30,372 bases of DNA. Origin: a virus. Position numbers and translations under genes: made by a program. This document shows, piece by piece, positions 8,141-16,878 of this stretch. The DNA lies in IMG/VR virus record IMGVR_UViG_3300027763_000170, positions 1-30,372 of that record; one strand, 5' to 3'. The stretch's first letter is position 1, and each line of letters opens with the position of its first letter. Below the pieces are notes generated by a model. The model saw only the letters and a program-made list of their open reading frames with translations, was not told the DNA's origin and made no database searches.

Positions 8141-9081
8141 TGGCTATTCGGTCAGGTTTGGCAGCACAGATTGGTATTGGTGTTGAAACAACGGTCGGTA
8201 CCGCTGTAACGCCTACACGTTTTTATGAGTTCAATGATGAGTCGATCGCGCAAACGATTGAACGCATTGAATCTGAGGGACTGCGCACAGGCAATCGTGT
8301 GCTGCGTAGCGATCGTTACGCATCGGGTCAGAAAGCTATTGAGGGTTCGTTCTCAATGGACATGACCGCTGATAACACGGCGATCTTGTTTAAGCACGCT
8401 CTTGGTGCTGTTGCAACATCGGGAACGTACCTGCACACGTGTACGATGTCGGACCCGTTTGGGTTGGGCTTGACGATTCAGGTCGGCCGGCCAGGAAACG
8501 ACGGGACCGTGAGAGCGTTCACGTATGCCGGCACGAAGATCAACACGCTCGATTTGTCGGTTTCCGTTGGAGAGCTGCTGAGCGCTGAGTTTGGCATCAT
8601 TGGTACGACTGCTGAAAGCATTGGGTCGGTTACCGCAGCGTCTTACGCTTCGAATCTTGAGCTGCTGCACTTCGCTGGCGCCGCTATCACTGTTGCTGGT
8701 ACTTCGTTCCCTTGTAAGGATTTCAGCCTATCCGTGAACAATGGTTTGACTGCTGATCGCTTCGTACTTGGTTCGCAGGTTGCGCAGCAGCCAATCGCTT
8801 CAAGCCTTGCTGAGGTCACTGGCTCGATAACCGCTGAGTTCGTTGACGCAACGGCTTACAACCGTGTTGTTAACGCTACGCACGCAGCTGTTGTCGCCAC
8901 GTTCACTGATTCGACGGGTGATTCAATCACTGTCACTGTTCCTGTTGCTCGCTTTGATGGTGATACGCCGTCTGTTGGTGGGCCGGACATCCTTGATCAG
9001 ACCTTGAACTTCAAGGGCTTGTTCAATGGTACGGATTCGCCTGTGACGATTGCTGTTGCGAATGGTGACAGCGCGCCGTAA
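8140..9081 (+). CDS. Major tail (tube) protein
   Basis: The 313 aa product fits a tail tube subunit: N-terminal LAAQIGIGVETTVGTAVTPTRFYEFNDES, then IEGSFSMDMTADNTAILFKHALG, and repeated beta strands of an Ig-like sandwich. It ends in TLNFKGLFNGTDSPVTIAVAN. This resembles the phage tail tube families of actinophages. Its length suggests an extra C-terminal domain after the core tube fold. It lies before the assembly chaperones and tape measure, as expected. TAATG overlaps couple it to both neighbours. Confidence 0.88.
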   Translation: MAIRSGLAAQIGIGVETTVGTAVTPTRFYEFNDESIAQTIERIESEGLRTGNRVLRSDRYASGQKAIEGSFSMDMTADNTAILFKHALGAVATSGTYLHTCTMSDPFGLGLTIQVGRPGNDGTVRAFTYAGTKINTLDLSVSVGELLSAEFGIIGTTAESIGSVTAASYASNLELLHFAGAAITVAGTSFPCKDFSLSVNNGLTADRFVLGSQVAQQPIASSLAEVTGSITAEFVDATAYNRVVNATHAAVVATFTDSTGDSITVTVPVARFDGDTPSVGGPDILDQTLNFKGLFNGTDSPVTIAVANGDSAP

Positions 9082-9530
9082 TGGGAGACGTTGTTATTGC
9101 GTTTGACGACTACAAAAAGGTTGTCAAGGGATTAAAGCTGCTCGACACGGGCCTTGATTCTGAGCTGAAGAAGGGTCTGAAAGCTGTTGGCGCGAAGGTT
9201 GCGACAAAAGCGAAGGCTGAAGCTGAACGCAAAGGTCTGCGTGCTAGTGGCGAGTTAATCAGGCTCATTAAGCCGAGCGCTACTAATGTTGCTGTGTCTG
9301 TTGTTGCGAGCGCGAAACGTGAAGCTAGTAATGGTTCGCGTGGCCGTAGTCGATACGCCGGCAAGCCATTTAATTACCCGTCCGTGTATGAGTACGGCGG
9401 GCGAGGGAAGCTAAACACTGCGGGCCCGCGAGCGTTCTTGCGACCTGGACTGCGTAAAGCAGGGCCCGCAATTCAAGAAGAAATGCTGCAAGTAATTAAC
9501 CAAACGGTCAGTAAAGCTGGCTTTAAATAG
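9081..9530 (+). CDS. HK97 gp10-like neck/tail completion protein
   Basis: A 149 aa protein with the features of the HK97-gp10 family. The helical N-terminus (YKKVVKGLKLLDTGLDSELKKGLKAVGAKVATKAKAEAE) is followed by a Gly/Ser/Arg-rich loop and then the family hallmark YPSVYEYGGRG...GPRAFLRPGLRKAGPAIQEEM. It is thought to help join head and tail. It is unusual that it comes after the major tail protein here instead of before the tail terminator; this is a local gene-order variant. ATG 9081 overlaps the previous stop. Confidence 0.85.
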   Translation: MGDVVIAFDDYKKVVKGLKLLDTGLDSELKKGLKAVGAKVATKAKAEAERKGLRASGELIRLIKPSATNVAVSVVASAKREASNGSRGRSRYAGKPFNYPSVYEYGGRGKLNTAGPRAFLRPGLRKAGPAIQEEMLQVINQTVSKAGFK

Positions 9531-9539
9531 GGGGATCAC

Positions 9540-9824
9540 ATGGAAATTAAGTGTCCTGCAGGGACGTTTGCTGTGCCCGAAGAGTTTACGTTGCGCGAAA
9601 TGCGCAGCATTAAGCAGCTCACGGGCCTGCTGCCTGGTCAGATCGAGGAAGCGCTCGATCAAGGCGACTTGGACATTGTGCTCGCGTTGGTGATCGTTAG
9701 TGCTGCTCGAGCTGGCAAAGCGCTCACGGAGGAAACAGCGCTCGATTGGACGCTTAGTGAGATTGAGTTTGTTGATGAGCCCGCGGCACCTAAGAAGAAG
9801 GTTGCGGACCCTACGAGTGCCTAA
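9540..9824 (+). CDS. Tail assembly chaperone G
   Basis: The 94 aa product matches the short form of siphophage tail assembly chaperones. Its core FTLREMRSIKQLTGLLPGQIEEAL, DIVLALVIVSAARAGKALTEE, is followed by an acidic DEPAA stretch and KKK. It coats the tape measure during tail assembly. A ribosome site GGGGAT precedes ATG 9540. The frame stops at TAA 9822-9824, while a second coding stretch continues in the -1 frame (9794-9961). Confidence 0.85.
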   Translation: MEIKCPAGTFAVPEEFTLREMRSIKQLTGLLPGQIEEALDQGDLDIVLALVIVSAARAGKALTEETALDWTLSEIEFVDEPAAPKKKVADPTSA

Positions 9825-9961
9825 CTGCTCGTCACTTGTGGACGCCGAGCTTGGCTCGCGTTTATGGGGTTAGGCCGTGGGAAATGGATGATTTGCTGTT
9901 GAGTGAGCTGCATGACATGGCTGTTGATTTGAAACGTATCGGGAAGGAACGCAATGGCTAA
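9794..9961 (+). CDS. Tail assembly chaperone T extension (-1 frame)
   Basis: After the G stop, the -1 frame is open from 9794 to TAA 9959-9961. It encodes LTARHLWTPSLARVYG and then VRPWEMDDLLLSELHDM, a clear T-domain: the HW-PSL-R-YG and PWE-dL motifs are typical. The two frames overlap only at 9794-9824, so the G-T fusion requires a -1 shift there. I see no classical X-XXY-YYZ heptamer. CCCT at 9809-9812 (Pro CCT slipping to CCC) is the best re-pairing site; AAGAAGAAGG at 9792-9801 is weaker. The T frame ends inside the first codons of the tape measure gene, as usual. The coordinates give the visible extension, not a free-standing gene. Confidence 0.8.
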   Translation, partial: EEGCGPYECLTARHLWTPSLARVYGVRPWEMDDLLLSELHDMAVDLKRIGKERNG

Positions 9962-12617
9962 GTCGATAGATGCTCGCGTCAACGTTCTTGCTGATACAGC
10001 TGACCTTGAACGTGGGATGCGTCGGAGCATTGCTGCGACCGACAAGTTCAACAAGTCAACTAAGCGCATCAGTCGCAATCCCTTCAGGAGCGTTACGCGC
10101 TCGGTTGCTGGACTTGCTGGCGCGTACATTGGCGCTCAGGGCTTGATCACGGTCATTCAGGGTTCGGTTCGTGAGCAGCAGGAAAGCATTAAGGTTGGCC
10201 GGCAAACGAACGCGGTGCTGAAGTCAACTAAGAGTGCTGCTGGGTTGTCGGCTAAAGCCATTAGTGATCTTGCGCAGGCGTTGAGTGAGAAGACTGCGGT
10301 TGATGATGAGGCGATTCAGTCTGCCGAGAATCTGCTGCTGACGTTTACGAAGATTGGTAAGGATACGTTCCCTGCCGCTACTGCTGCTGTGCTTGATTTG
10401 AGTGTTGCTACGGGCACGAGTTTGAAGGGCGCAAGCATTCAGGTTGGTAAGGCGTTGCAGGACCCTGTAAGGGGCCTTACGGCGTTGCGTAAGGTTGGCG
10501 TGAACTTTAGTACTGATCAAACTGAAGTGATTAAGAAGCTCGTTGCGACTGGCAAGACAGCTGAGGCGCAGAAACTTATTTTGAAGGAGCTCGCTACCGA
10601 GTTTGGTGGGTCGGCGGCTGCTCAGGCCACACCATTGGACAAGTTGCGTGTGACGTATCAAAACCTGCTCGAGACAATCGGCGGGTACTTGGTGCCTATC
10701 TTGAATCGTGGCGCGACGGCACTGATGGGCTTTGTTGCTGAGGTTCGTGCCGGCACTGGACTTGGCGGCACGTTCCGCGACAACATTAAGGGCATTGCGA
10801 TCGCGCTTGCTGGGTTGGCGGGTGTGCTTGCCGCAGGTAAGATTGCGGGCTCACTGACAAGCATTGGTGGATTGTTGGCTGCGGTGTTCAGCAATCCCGT
10901 TACGGGAACGATTGCGGCGATTGCTTTGGGCATCGCAGCGGTTGGGGCAGCGTTCTATTTGGCTTATAAGCGCAGCGCGTCGTTGCAGAAGCTCGTTAGG
11001 GAAATTGGCGCGACTGTAGGCCCGATCTTCAAGAGTGTTGGTGACGCGGCAAAACGTGAGCTGCCAGGGGCGCTTGTTGCCGCCGGCCGTGTTGCGCGCT
11101 CAATCACTCGTTTGTTTGTTGCGTTGAAGCCAGTCATTGTGCCCCTGTTTAAGGCTATTGCGTTTGCGATCGTTACGTCATTGCGAAATGTTGGGCCGGT
11201 TTTGGCGTTTGTGTCTGGCCGGATTAACGGCTTGACTAGTGCTGCTCGTACTTTGCTTGGTGCTGCCCGCTCGGTGTTTAAGGCTGTTGGGTCTGCTGCG
11301 TCGAAGATGCGTGACATTGTTGTCGGCGCGTTCAATGCGGCTAAGAACGGTGTTGATGCGCTCGTTAATGCGATTGCGCGTGTTGGGCGTGCCGTGCAGA
11401 ACTTGCCTGGTGCGTCTGCGTTAAAGAAGCTCGCGCAAGCTGTTGGGGCTCGTTCTGGTGCTCGCGCTAGCGCTGGCGTTACTGCTGCTAAGTCATTCGG
11501 TCTTGGTGGTGAGGTTGGTGACGTGGAGGGCATCGCAGCTGCGCGTCGTGCTGTTACGAACGCGAGAAATAAGAAGGCGCGTGATAAGGCCGCTAAAGCA
11601 CTCGCGGCGCTTGAAGCTAAGCAGTCGGCTAAGCAAGCTCGCGCAACTGCCGGCGAAACGCTTAAGGGCTTTATTGCGGGCATCCTTGATCAGATCCGCG
11701 ACACGAAACTTAATGAGTTGATGGCGCCGGTAAATGCGGCTCGGGCTGCAAGGGCGGCGCGTGAAACTGGCGTGGCTCGAGGCGGGTTGGGGACTGCAAT
11801 TACTCGCGCTCAGGCTGAGGCTGCTGATCCTCGCGTGCAGGCTCGGTTTCAGCGTGAAGCTGCTCGTCTTGACGCGCGTATTGCTCAGGCGCGTAAGTCA
11901 GGGAACCTTGAAGCGATCGACGCTTTGCAGGGCGAGAAGGATGCGCTTGATGCTCGGTATGGGCCTGCGTATCTTGCTGACTTGCAGGATCAACTTGCGC
12001 AGCTTAATGAGAATGAAATTGAGGCTAGTAGTGAGGCTGCTGCGACAGCGTTTGCTGCGACGTTTTCTACAGGCATGCAAGCTGCCCTCGACGGCCTGCT
12101 TAACGGCGGGACTGTCCAAGCGTTCTTTACGAAGCTGACTGCTGCGTTGCAGGGGTCAGGTGTGTCGCCTGGCTCGTTGCCTGCGAGTGTTACTGCTGGT
12201 GCCGGTGAGGCCGCGGCAAGCGTTGCTGCGCCTCCCGCTTCGCTTGGTAGCCGCGTTCTTGCTTTCTTAAAGGGCAAGAGCAAAAACCCGACGTATGGCG
12301 CTAAGGCAATTGCGGCAGGTCTTTCGCCTAAGAGCACGCAAAAGGCCGTGTTTGCATTGGGCGGGCCGGATCAGAAATACGGCGGTTACAAGATCGCTAA
12401 CCGTGCGTCGGGCGGCATGTTGACGCCAGGCATGCTCACAATGGTTGGCGAAACGGGGCCTGAGTTGATTATGGGCGGCAAGGTTAACTCGAGTACGCGC
12501 ACGAATCGTATGGGTGGCGCTGCCGGCATGAACATTACGGTCAATGCTGTTGGGGCTGCGGCTGATGATCCAATGCTGCTTGCTCGTCAATTGGGTTGGC
12601 AGTTGGCTACGCGATGA
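9954..12617 (+). CDS. Tape measure protein
   Basis: At 887 aa this is the longest protein of the window, and it sets tail length. At the N-terminus SIDARVNVLADTADLERGMRR is followed by alpha-helical segments (KLVATGKTAEAQKLILKEL). Hydrophobic stretches occur around residues 280-345 (GIAIALAGLAGVLAAG; TGTIAAIALGIAAVGAAFYLAY). A long Ala/Arg/Lys-rich coiled region follows from about 500 to 690. The C-terminus has the classic SGGMLTPGMLTMVGETGPEL motif. A ribosome site GGGAAGGA precedes ATG 9954, which lies inside the end of the T frame. It ends in an ATGA overlap with the distal tail gene. By the usual relation of length to tail, a short-to-medium tail is expected. Confidence 0.95.
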   Translation: MAKSIDARVNVLADTADLERGMRRSIAATDKFNKSTKRISRNPFRSVTRSVAGLAGAYIGAQGLITVIQGSVREQQESIKVGRQTNAVLKSTKSAAGLSAKAISDLAQALSEKTAVDDEAIQSAENLLLTFTKIGKDTFPAATAAVLDLSVATGTSLKGASIQVGKALQDPVRGLTALRKVGVNFSTDQTEVIKKLVATGKTAEAQKLILKELATEFGGSAAAQATPLDKLRVTYQNLLETIGGYLVPILNRGATALMGFVAEVRAGTGLGGTFRDNIKGIAIALAGLAGVLAAGKIAGSLTSIGGLLAAVFSNPVTGTIAAIALGIAAVGAAFYLAYKRSASLQKLVREIGATVGPIFKSVGDAAKRELPGALVAAGRVARSITRLFVALKPVIVPLFKAIAFAIVTSLRNVGPVLAFVSGRINGLTSAARTLLGAARSVFKAVGSAASKMRDIVVGAFNAAKNGVDALVNAIARVGRAVQNLPGASALKKLAQAVGARSGARASAGVTAAKSFGLGGEVGDVEGIAAARRAVTNARNKKARDKAAKALAALEAKQSAKQARATAGETLKGFIAGILDQIRDTKLNELMAPVNAARAARAARETGVARGGLGTAITRAQAEAADPRVQARFQREAARLDARIAQARKSGNLEAIDALQGEKDALDARYGPAYLADLQDQLAQLNENEIEASSEAAATAFAATFSTGMQAALDGLLNGGTVQAFFTKLTAALQGSGVSPGSLPASVTAGAGEAAASVAAPPASLGSRVLAFLKGKSKNPTYGAKAIAAGLSPKSTQKAVFALGGPDQKYGGYKIANRASGGMLTPGMLTMVGETGPELIMGGKVNSSTRTNRMGGAAGMNITVNAVGAAADDPMLLARQLGWQLATR

Positions 12618-13447
12618 TTAGCACAATTACGTTTACGCCTAGTGGCGGGTCGGCTGTGACGTTGCATGCCGTTACGATTGGTTCTAAGCGTGTTGTGACG
12701 CGCGCTGAGGGGTTGCAAGGGTCGCCACCTATTCGTGAGGTTAAGACTGTGAAGGGGCAGCAGTCCGGCGCTTACATTCGCTCTAAGTATCTTGATGCTC
12801 GGTACATCACTTTGGAAATGGAAATCATTGGCTCATCGATCGAGGACTCATTTGATGAGTTTGACACCGTTGCCAAAGCACTTATGAGTAGTGTGAGCAC
12901 CGCCGGCACGTTGAAGTGGACGCGCGACTCGAGCGGCCAGGCATTGCAAGTTGACTGCCAGTTGTCTTCCCTTGCCCCTTTGGTGCTTACGGATGGTGGG
13001 AACATGTTGTCTTCGCAGATCACGTTTGTTGCTGCTGATCCGCGCGTTTACGATCAGAGTGAGACTACGGGTACGGGTACGACGATTACGGTGCCGGCTA
13101 CGGGCGGCACGGTGAGCTACACGAACTCAGGGTCGATTGCGACACCGCCGAAGATCAGGATTTATGGCGGCATCACTAATCCGTGGGTGCGCAAGGGCAC
13201 GGTCGCGTCAAGTGTTGGGGCGGGCCTTGTCTTCTCAGGCACTGTTGCGGGCGGTGATTACTTGGAGATTGACGTGCAGGCTAGGACAATCAAAACGAAT
13301 GGCACGACGAACGCTTTGAGTTTGTTGACGGCTGCTTCGTCGGATTTCTTTGAGTTGCCTACGGGTAGTAGCACTGTGTGTATGACGGGCTCCGCTATTT
13401 CGGGTAGTCCGAGGGTTGATCTTATCTATCGCTCTGCGTGGGCGTAA
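12614..13447 (+). CDS. Distal tail protein (Dit-like)
   Basis: A 277 aa protein that would form the hub ring joining tube and tip. It has the siphovirus tail component pattern: TITFTPSGGSAVTLHAV, IREVKTVKGQQSGAYI, YITLEMEIIG, and the later ADPRVYDQSE, followed by a galectin-like beta domain (PPKIRIYGGITNPWV, GGDYLEIDVQARTIK). I choose ATG 12614 because it forms an ATGA overlap with the tape measure stop; an in-frame TTG at 12596 would extend it by six residues. It precedes the fibre and hub genes, as expected. Confidence 0.87.
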   Translation: MISTITFTPSGGSAVTLHAVTIGSKRVVTRAEGLQGSPPIREVKTVKGQQSGAYIRSKYLDARYITLEMEIIGSSIEDSFDEFDTVAKALMSSVSTAGTLKWTRDSSGQALQVDCQLSSLAPLVLTDGGNMLSSQITFVAADPRVYDQSETTGTGTTITVPATGGTVSYTNSGSIATPPKIRIYGGITNPWVRKGTVASSVGAGLVFSGTVAGGDYLEIDVQARTIKTNGTTNALSLLTAASSDFFELPTGSSTVCMTGSAISGSPRVDLIYRSAWA

Positions 13448-13458
13448 GGAGCTGTTAG

Positions 13459-13905
13459 ATGGCTGACAACGTAGCGATTACATCTGGTTCGGGTACGTCG
13501 ATTGCGACGGATCAAAACGGGTCTGATCACGTTCAATGGATGAAACTGTATTACGGTGCTGACGGGTCGTTTACGGCTGTGTCTCCGACGGCTGGGTTGC
13601 CGGTTTCGGTTACGTCAGCTAACACAACGGTTACGGATGGCCGCACGGTTGTTACGACCGCTGGCACAAGGGTTGCTTTGGCTTCCTCGACGGCTTGTAA
13701 GGAAGTAGTCATTACTGCTGAAACTGACAACACGGGCATTGTGGTTGTTGGGGCCGCTGCAACTGTGGTGGCTGCCCTGGCTACTCGGCGTGGTATTCCG
13801 TTGAGTGCTGGTGATTCGGTTGTGATGCAGACCGATAACCTTGCGGATCTTGGTTTGGATTCGACGGTTAGTACTGATGGTGTGACTTACGTGGCGTTCA
13901 GCTAA
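13459..13905 (+). CDS. Virion structural / tail tip protein
   Basis: A 148 aa, Ser/Thr/Val/Ala-rich beta protein starting MADNVAITSGSGTSIATDQ, then HVQWMKLYYGADGSF. I know this N-terminal motif from phage decoration and tail tip proteins. The rest (VVITAETDNTGIVVVGAAATVV, LSAGDSVVMQTDNLADLGLD) looks like a small beta sandwich. AAGGAG at 13445-13450 precedes ATG 13459. It sits between Dit and hub genes and is coupled to the next gene by a TAATG overlap. Precise role unknown; host binding is possible. Confidence 0.7.
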   Translation: MADNVAITSGSGTSIATDQNGSDHVQWMKLYYGADGSFTAVSPTAGLPVSVTSANTTVTDGRTVVTTAGTRVALASSTACKEVVITAETDNTGIVVVGAAATVVAALATRRGIPLSAGDSVVMQTDNLADLGLDSTVSTDGVTYVAFS

Positions 13906-14462
13906 TGGCTCAGGTATCGAGGGTTCTTGCTGACGGCGCGGTAACTACCGCAAAGCTTGCTGCCGCGTCGGTTACGTCCACAAAACTTGCTGCGGGTGTC
14001 GTTGGTGCTGGTGGCGTGTTGATCGTTCGTGACGAGAAAGCGGACGGCACAAATGGTGGCACGTTTACTTCAGGCGCTATGCGTACCCGCGATCTAAACA
14101 CGGTGGCTACAAACACGATCTCTGGCGCTTCGCTCGCTACTAATCAGATCACGTTGCCTGCTGGCACGTATTACATTGACGCTACGGCTCCGGCTTATCT
14201 TATTGACTATCACTTGGCGAAGCTGCGGAACGTCACGGATTCCACCGATACGATCATTGGAACTACGCTGACTGAGGGAAGCGCCGTCGCGGCTACCAAC
14301 TTCAGCAGCATTCGCGGAGTTTTCACGATTGCTGGCACGAAAGCATTTGAGATTCAACACCAATGTTCGTCTACAACCGCGAGCGTGGGGTTTGGCGCTG
14401 CAAGTTCTTTTACTGGTTACGTTGAGGTGTATACGCAGGTAGCAATCTTTAAACTGAGTTAA
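13905..14462 (+). CDS. Tail fibre-like protein with TKLA repeats
   Basis: The 185 aa product begins with two repeats of the form DGAVTTAKLAAAS / VTSTKLAAGV, a short repeat seen in the shafts of many phage fibres. This leads to a C-terminal beta domain: TNQITLPAGTYYIDATAPAYLIDYHLAKLRN, FTIAGTKAFEIQHQC, VEVYTQVAIFKL. That pattern resembles C1q/TNF-like jelly-roll heads used for receptor binding. A trimeric receptor-binding protein is a reasonable inference. ATG overlaps the previous stop (TAATG). Confidence 0.72.
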   Translation: MAQVSRVLADGAVTTAKLAAASVTSTKLAAGVVGAGGVLIVRDEKADGTNGGTFTSGAMRTRDLNTVATNTISGASLATNQITLPAGTYYIDATAPAYLIDYHLAKLRNVTDSTDTIIGTTLTEGSAVAATNFSSIRGVFTIAGTKAFEIQHQCSSTTASVGFGAASSFTGYVEVYTQVAIFKLS

Positions 14463-14474
14463 GAGGGAGGCAGT

Positions 14475-15716
14475 ATGAGTTTGCTACTGCTACTCCAACG
14501 CGAATACGCCGACAGCCTCATTAGCGATGCGGCCGAAGAAGTCGCAGGCATTGGAACAGCACCGCAAGAATGGACGTTCGTGCTCGCGGACAAAAACGGC
14601 ACAGCACTCGACATTCTTGATCCAGCAGTCACAGCGTGTGAGCTTGTGTATCAGCGTTCGCAGCCAACAACATGCACGTTCACGCTGCAAGGCGAAGACG
14701 ATCGCGCCTACAACATCATCTCGGCCCTCACAACCACCAGGCCATTGGCCTATGCGTACCGTGACGGCAAGCTTTACTTCGCTGGCTACCTATCAGGTGT
14801 TAAAGAAGCAGCTGATGAGGACCTAAGCATGATGGTCACGTTCACTGACGCGCTCGGCGTACTCGCGCACAGGTTGACAGACAGTGACTTTGAGGTTTAC
14901 GACGAAACGACCACGAACCTAATTGCGGGCACGTTGACGTCAGGCACGAGTCTTGTTGCCCAGGCTAACGCATTGGCAGCGACGGGCCTGACGGCTACTA
15001 CCGCGACATCAGGCTTTGCGGTTGAAACCTTCACAACAAGCCGTGATGTTGTGCTTGACAAAATCAACGAGCTAGTCAATCTCACGAACGGGCCGGACTT
15101 GCGGATTACGCCGGTTGCTGGCTCGAGCACGTTTGGCACACTTGAGGTTGGCACGCTCTATCAGGGCACGACTGTGATGGCTCGCTTTGGGTACGGGTCA
15201 AGCACGGTTGGTAACTTGACGGGCTTTGATTGGGAGATTACACCGCCGGCCACAAGGGTTGTGTGCGTCGGTAATGAGGTTGAGGGCAGCAGTACGGTGA
15301 ATGCGGCTGTGACGACTGCTGAGGCGCGCATTGGGGTTTGGCAGGCAAGCATCAACAACAATGACCTTTACCTTGAGAACGACTGCATTGACGCGGCTAA
15401 CGCTGCGACACGCCTGGACTGGCAGACAGTCGTCAGCTTTACGCCTGAGCCCGCGATCACACCGAGGCCACTTAGGGATTACACGGTTGGCGATGTTGTC
15501 GCGGTGCGTGCAAATCGTGGCAGTTTGCTTTACAACGGGCAGCTGCGCGTCAGGTCAATCACACTGAGCATTGACGATTCAGGCTTTGAGATTGCGCACC
15601 GCATTGAGTGTGAGGCTGGTGGGCCTGGCGCCACTCAGCAGCTCATGGTCAATCAGATCAGTGCAACTTACGACACGGTTGCGGCATCTAATGGACTCGC
15701 GGGGAGCTTTAGCTAA
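14475..15716 (+). CDS. Tail hub / minor tail protein (Gp37-like)
   Basis: A 413 aa protein resembling the Gp37-like tail-tip hub of actinophages. WTFVLADKNGTALDILDPAVTACELVYQRSQPTTCTFTL is followed by AYAYRDGKLYFAGYLSGV, the sandwich seen in baseplate hub proteins. A central ETTTNLIAGTLTSG...TSRDVVLDKINELVNLTNGPDLRI segment comes next, and a C-terminal PRPLRDYTVGDVVAVRANRG...LRVRSITLSID closes the hub. A ribosome site GAGGGAGG precedes ATG 14475. Its first 500 nt are noticeably richer in A and C than the genes upstream. TAATG overlap with the next gene. Confidence 0.8.
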   Translation: MSLLLLLQREYADSLISDAAEEVAGIGTAPQEWTFVLADKNGTALDILDPAVTACELVYQRSQPTTCTFTLQGEDDRAYNIISALTTTRPLAYAYRDGKLYFAGYLSGVKEAADEDLSMMVTFTDALGVLAHRLTDSDFEVYDETTTNLIAGTLTSGTSLVAQANALAATGLTATTATSGFAVETFTTSRDVVLDKINELVNLTNGPDLRITPVAGSSTFGTLEVGTLYQGTTVMARFGYGSSTVGNLTGFDWEITPPATRVVCVGNEVEGSSTVNAAVTTAEARIGVWQASINNNDLYLENDCIDAANAATRLDWQTVVSFTPEPAITPRPLRDYTVGDVVAVRANRGSLLYNGQLRVRSITLSIDDSGFEIAHRIECEAGGPGATQQLMVNQISATYDTVAASNGLAGSFS

Positions 15717-16234
15717 TGGCAGACATCAAAAATCAAGCCGACTTGATGCACATCCTGCCAGCGCAGGCCGCACGCATTAAAAAAATGGAGCGGCAACTAG
15801 CCGTGCCGCGCACTGAGTACTCGAGCGTTGCAACGAGCGAAACAACTACGAGCGCTTCGCCGGTTGCGTTGACTACTGCTGACACGGTAACGATCGTGAC
15901 AACAGCGGTTTGCTTAATACACATTTACTTTGAGGTTGAGTTTTCAACTTCTGCTGGCGTGTGTAGCATTTACGTGCGCGATCATGACGCGGCTAACGGT
16001 GCGGGCGTCAACACGCTTGTTGCACAAAGCTCAAGTGTGACACCTACTAATGTTGCGCCAACTAACTCGTTTACGGGCGCAACGGTTCCTTACGGCATGT
16101 ACATGACGTTCACGAACACGCCTAAATGGGACTCAGCAGCAAACAATCACACGTTCAGCTTGCGCTACTCAACTACCGCTGGCACCGCCACTTTCGCTAA
16201 ACGCAAGCTGTTTGCTTGGGTTCAGCCTTTCTAA
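15716..16234 (+). CDS. Minor tail / receptor-binding-like protein
   Basis: A 172 aa product with an N-terminal helix (NQADLMHILPAQAARIKKMERQL) followed by a beta-rich domain: TADTVTIVTTAVCLIHIYFEVEFSTSAGVCSIYVRDHD, then PYGMYMTFTNTPKWDSAANNHTFSLRYSTT, ending FAWVQPF. An anchoring helix plus a jelly-roll fits an accessory tip protein that contacts the host. ATG 15716 overlaps the hub stop (TAATG). No sequence family recognised, so this is a fold-level reading. Confidence 0.68.
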   Translation: MADIKNQADLMHILPAQAARIKKMERQLAVPRTEYSSVATSETTTSASPVALTTADTVTIVTTAVCLIHIYFEVEFSTSAGVCSIYVRDHDAANGAGVNTLVAQSSSVTPTNVAPTNSFTGATVPYGMYMTFTNTPKWDSAANNHTFSLRYSTTAGTATFAKRKLFAWVQPF

Positions 16235-16242
16235 GGAGCATG

Positions 16243-16458
16243 ATGACCGACGACACCAACAAGCGACTTGCGAAGATTGAGGCAACGCTTGACGCCGTAC
16301 TCGAGCAAACCACGCGCACGAACGGCACGGTCATCAAACACAGTCAGCAGATCGACGAGCTCGAGTCGTGGCGCGACAAGCTCGCAGGCGCACTTATCCC
16401 AATTAGCATTGCTTCACCAGTCGTTGCCGGTTTGATCGTTTCGTACCTTTCGAAGTAG
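16243..16458 (+). CDS. XhlA-like holin / membrane protein
   Basis: A 71 aa protein (72 if ATG 16240 is used; the two ATGs are adjacent, and AAGGAG at 16233-16238 favours the second). Residues 3-45 form a charged helix of coiled-coil type (NKRLAKIEATLDAVLEQT, then QQIDELESWRDKL), followed by one membrane segment (AGALIPISIASPVVAGLIVSYL) and a short SK tail. This is the haemolysin XhlA / DUF2746 type layout, and it directly precedes two muralytic genes. A holin role is inferred from layout and position. Confidence 0.72.
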   Translation: MTDDTNKRLAKIEATLDAVLEQTTRTNGTVIKHSQQIDELESWRDKLAGALIPISIASPVVAGLIVSYLSK

Positions 16459-16470
16459 TTAGGAGCCACT

Positions 16471-16878
16471 ATGAGCAACAACTACCGCAAGGGGCGGCAA
16501 ATACGTCGCGGGCGCTTCCGCTTCGATGAAGCCGTTGTCACCGACTGTTGGCTATGGCTACTGCTGACCGCGAGGGGTAAGGGTTGGAAGGGCGGCATCA
16601 ACGGGCCACGCGGAGGTTTGCGTTCCTATGCGCAGCAGGCAGCGTTGTACGCAATGTTTCGTGCCGGCGTAGGCAATCCCGCGTTCCCACCTAACGGCCC
16701 TAGCCGCCACCTGATCAGAAACATGAAAGCCAGGGGGCATTGGAGTATGGCCGTGGATGTAAGCGAACCCCAGCAACTAATTAGGATCGCTAGCAAGCTC
16801 GGTGTTGCCCTGCACACGCCTTATCCGAATGAGCCGTGGCATGTTGAAGCTAAGCGTCCGTTTACGGTGCCGAAGTGA
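16471..16878 (+). CDS. M15-type (VanY-like) peptidase endolysin
   Basis: A 135 aa product that would cleave peptide stems of peptidoglycan. Zinc ligands are visible: His80 in PSRH, Asp96 in WSMAVDV, and His124 in EPWHVEA. The last matches the PWHvE motif of D-Ala-D-Ala carboxypeptidase-like endolysins. The stretch between His80 and Asp96 is longer than in VanY, as in other actinophage endolysins. It has no signal peptide, so it needs a holin for release. GGAG at 16461-16464 precedes ATG 16471. A GTGA overlap couples it to the CHAP gene. Confidence 0.78.
   Translation: MSNNYRKGRQIRRGRFRFDEAVVTDCWLWLLLTARGKGWKGGINGPRGGLRSYAQQAALYAMFRAGVGNPAFPPNGPSRHLIRNMKARGHWSMAVDVSEPQQLIRIASKLGVALHTPYPNEPWHVEAKRPFTVPK

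Noticed and set aside
13905-14462. Collagen-like or CRISPR-like repeats in the fibre gene
   Set aside because: The repeats are short TKLA-type protein repeats with no regular DNA unit or spacers.
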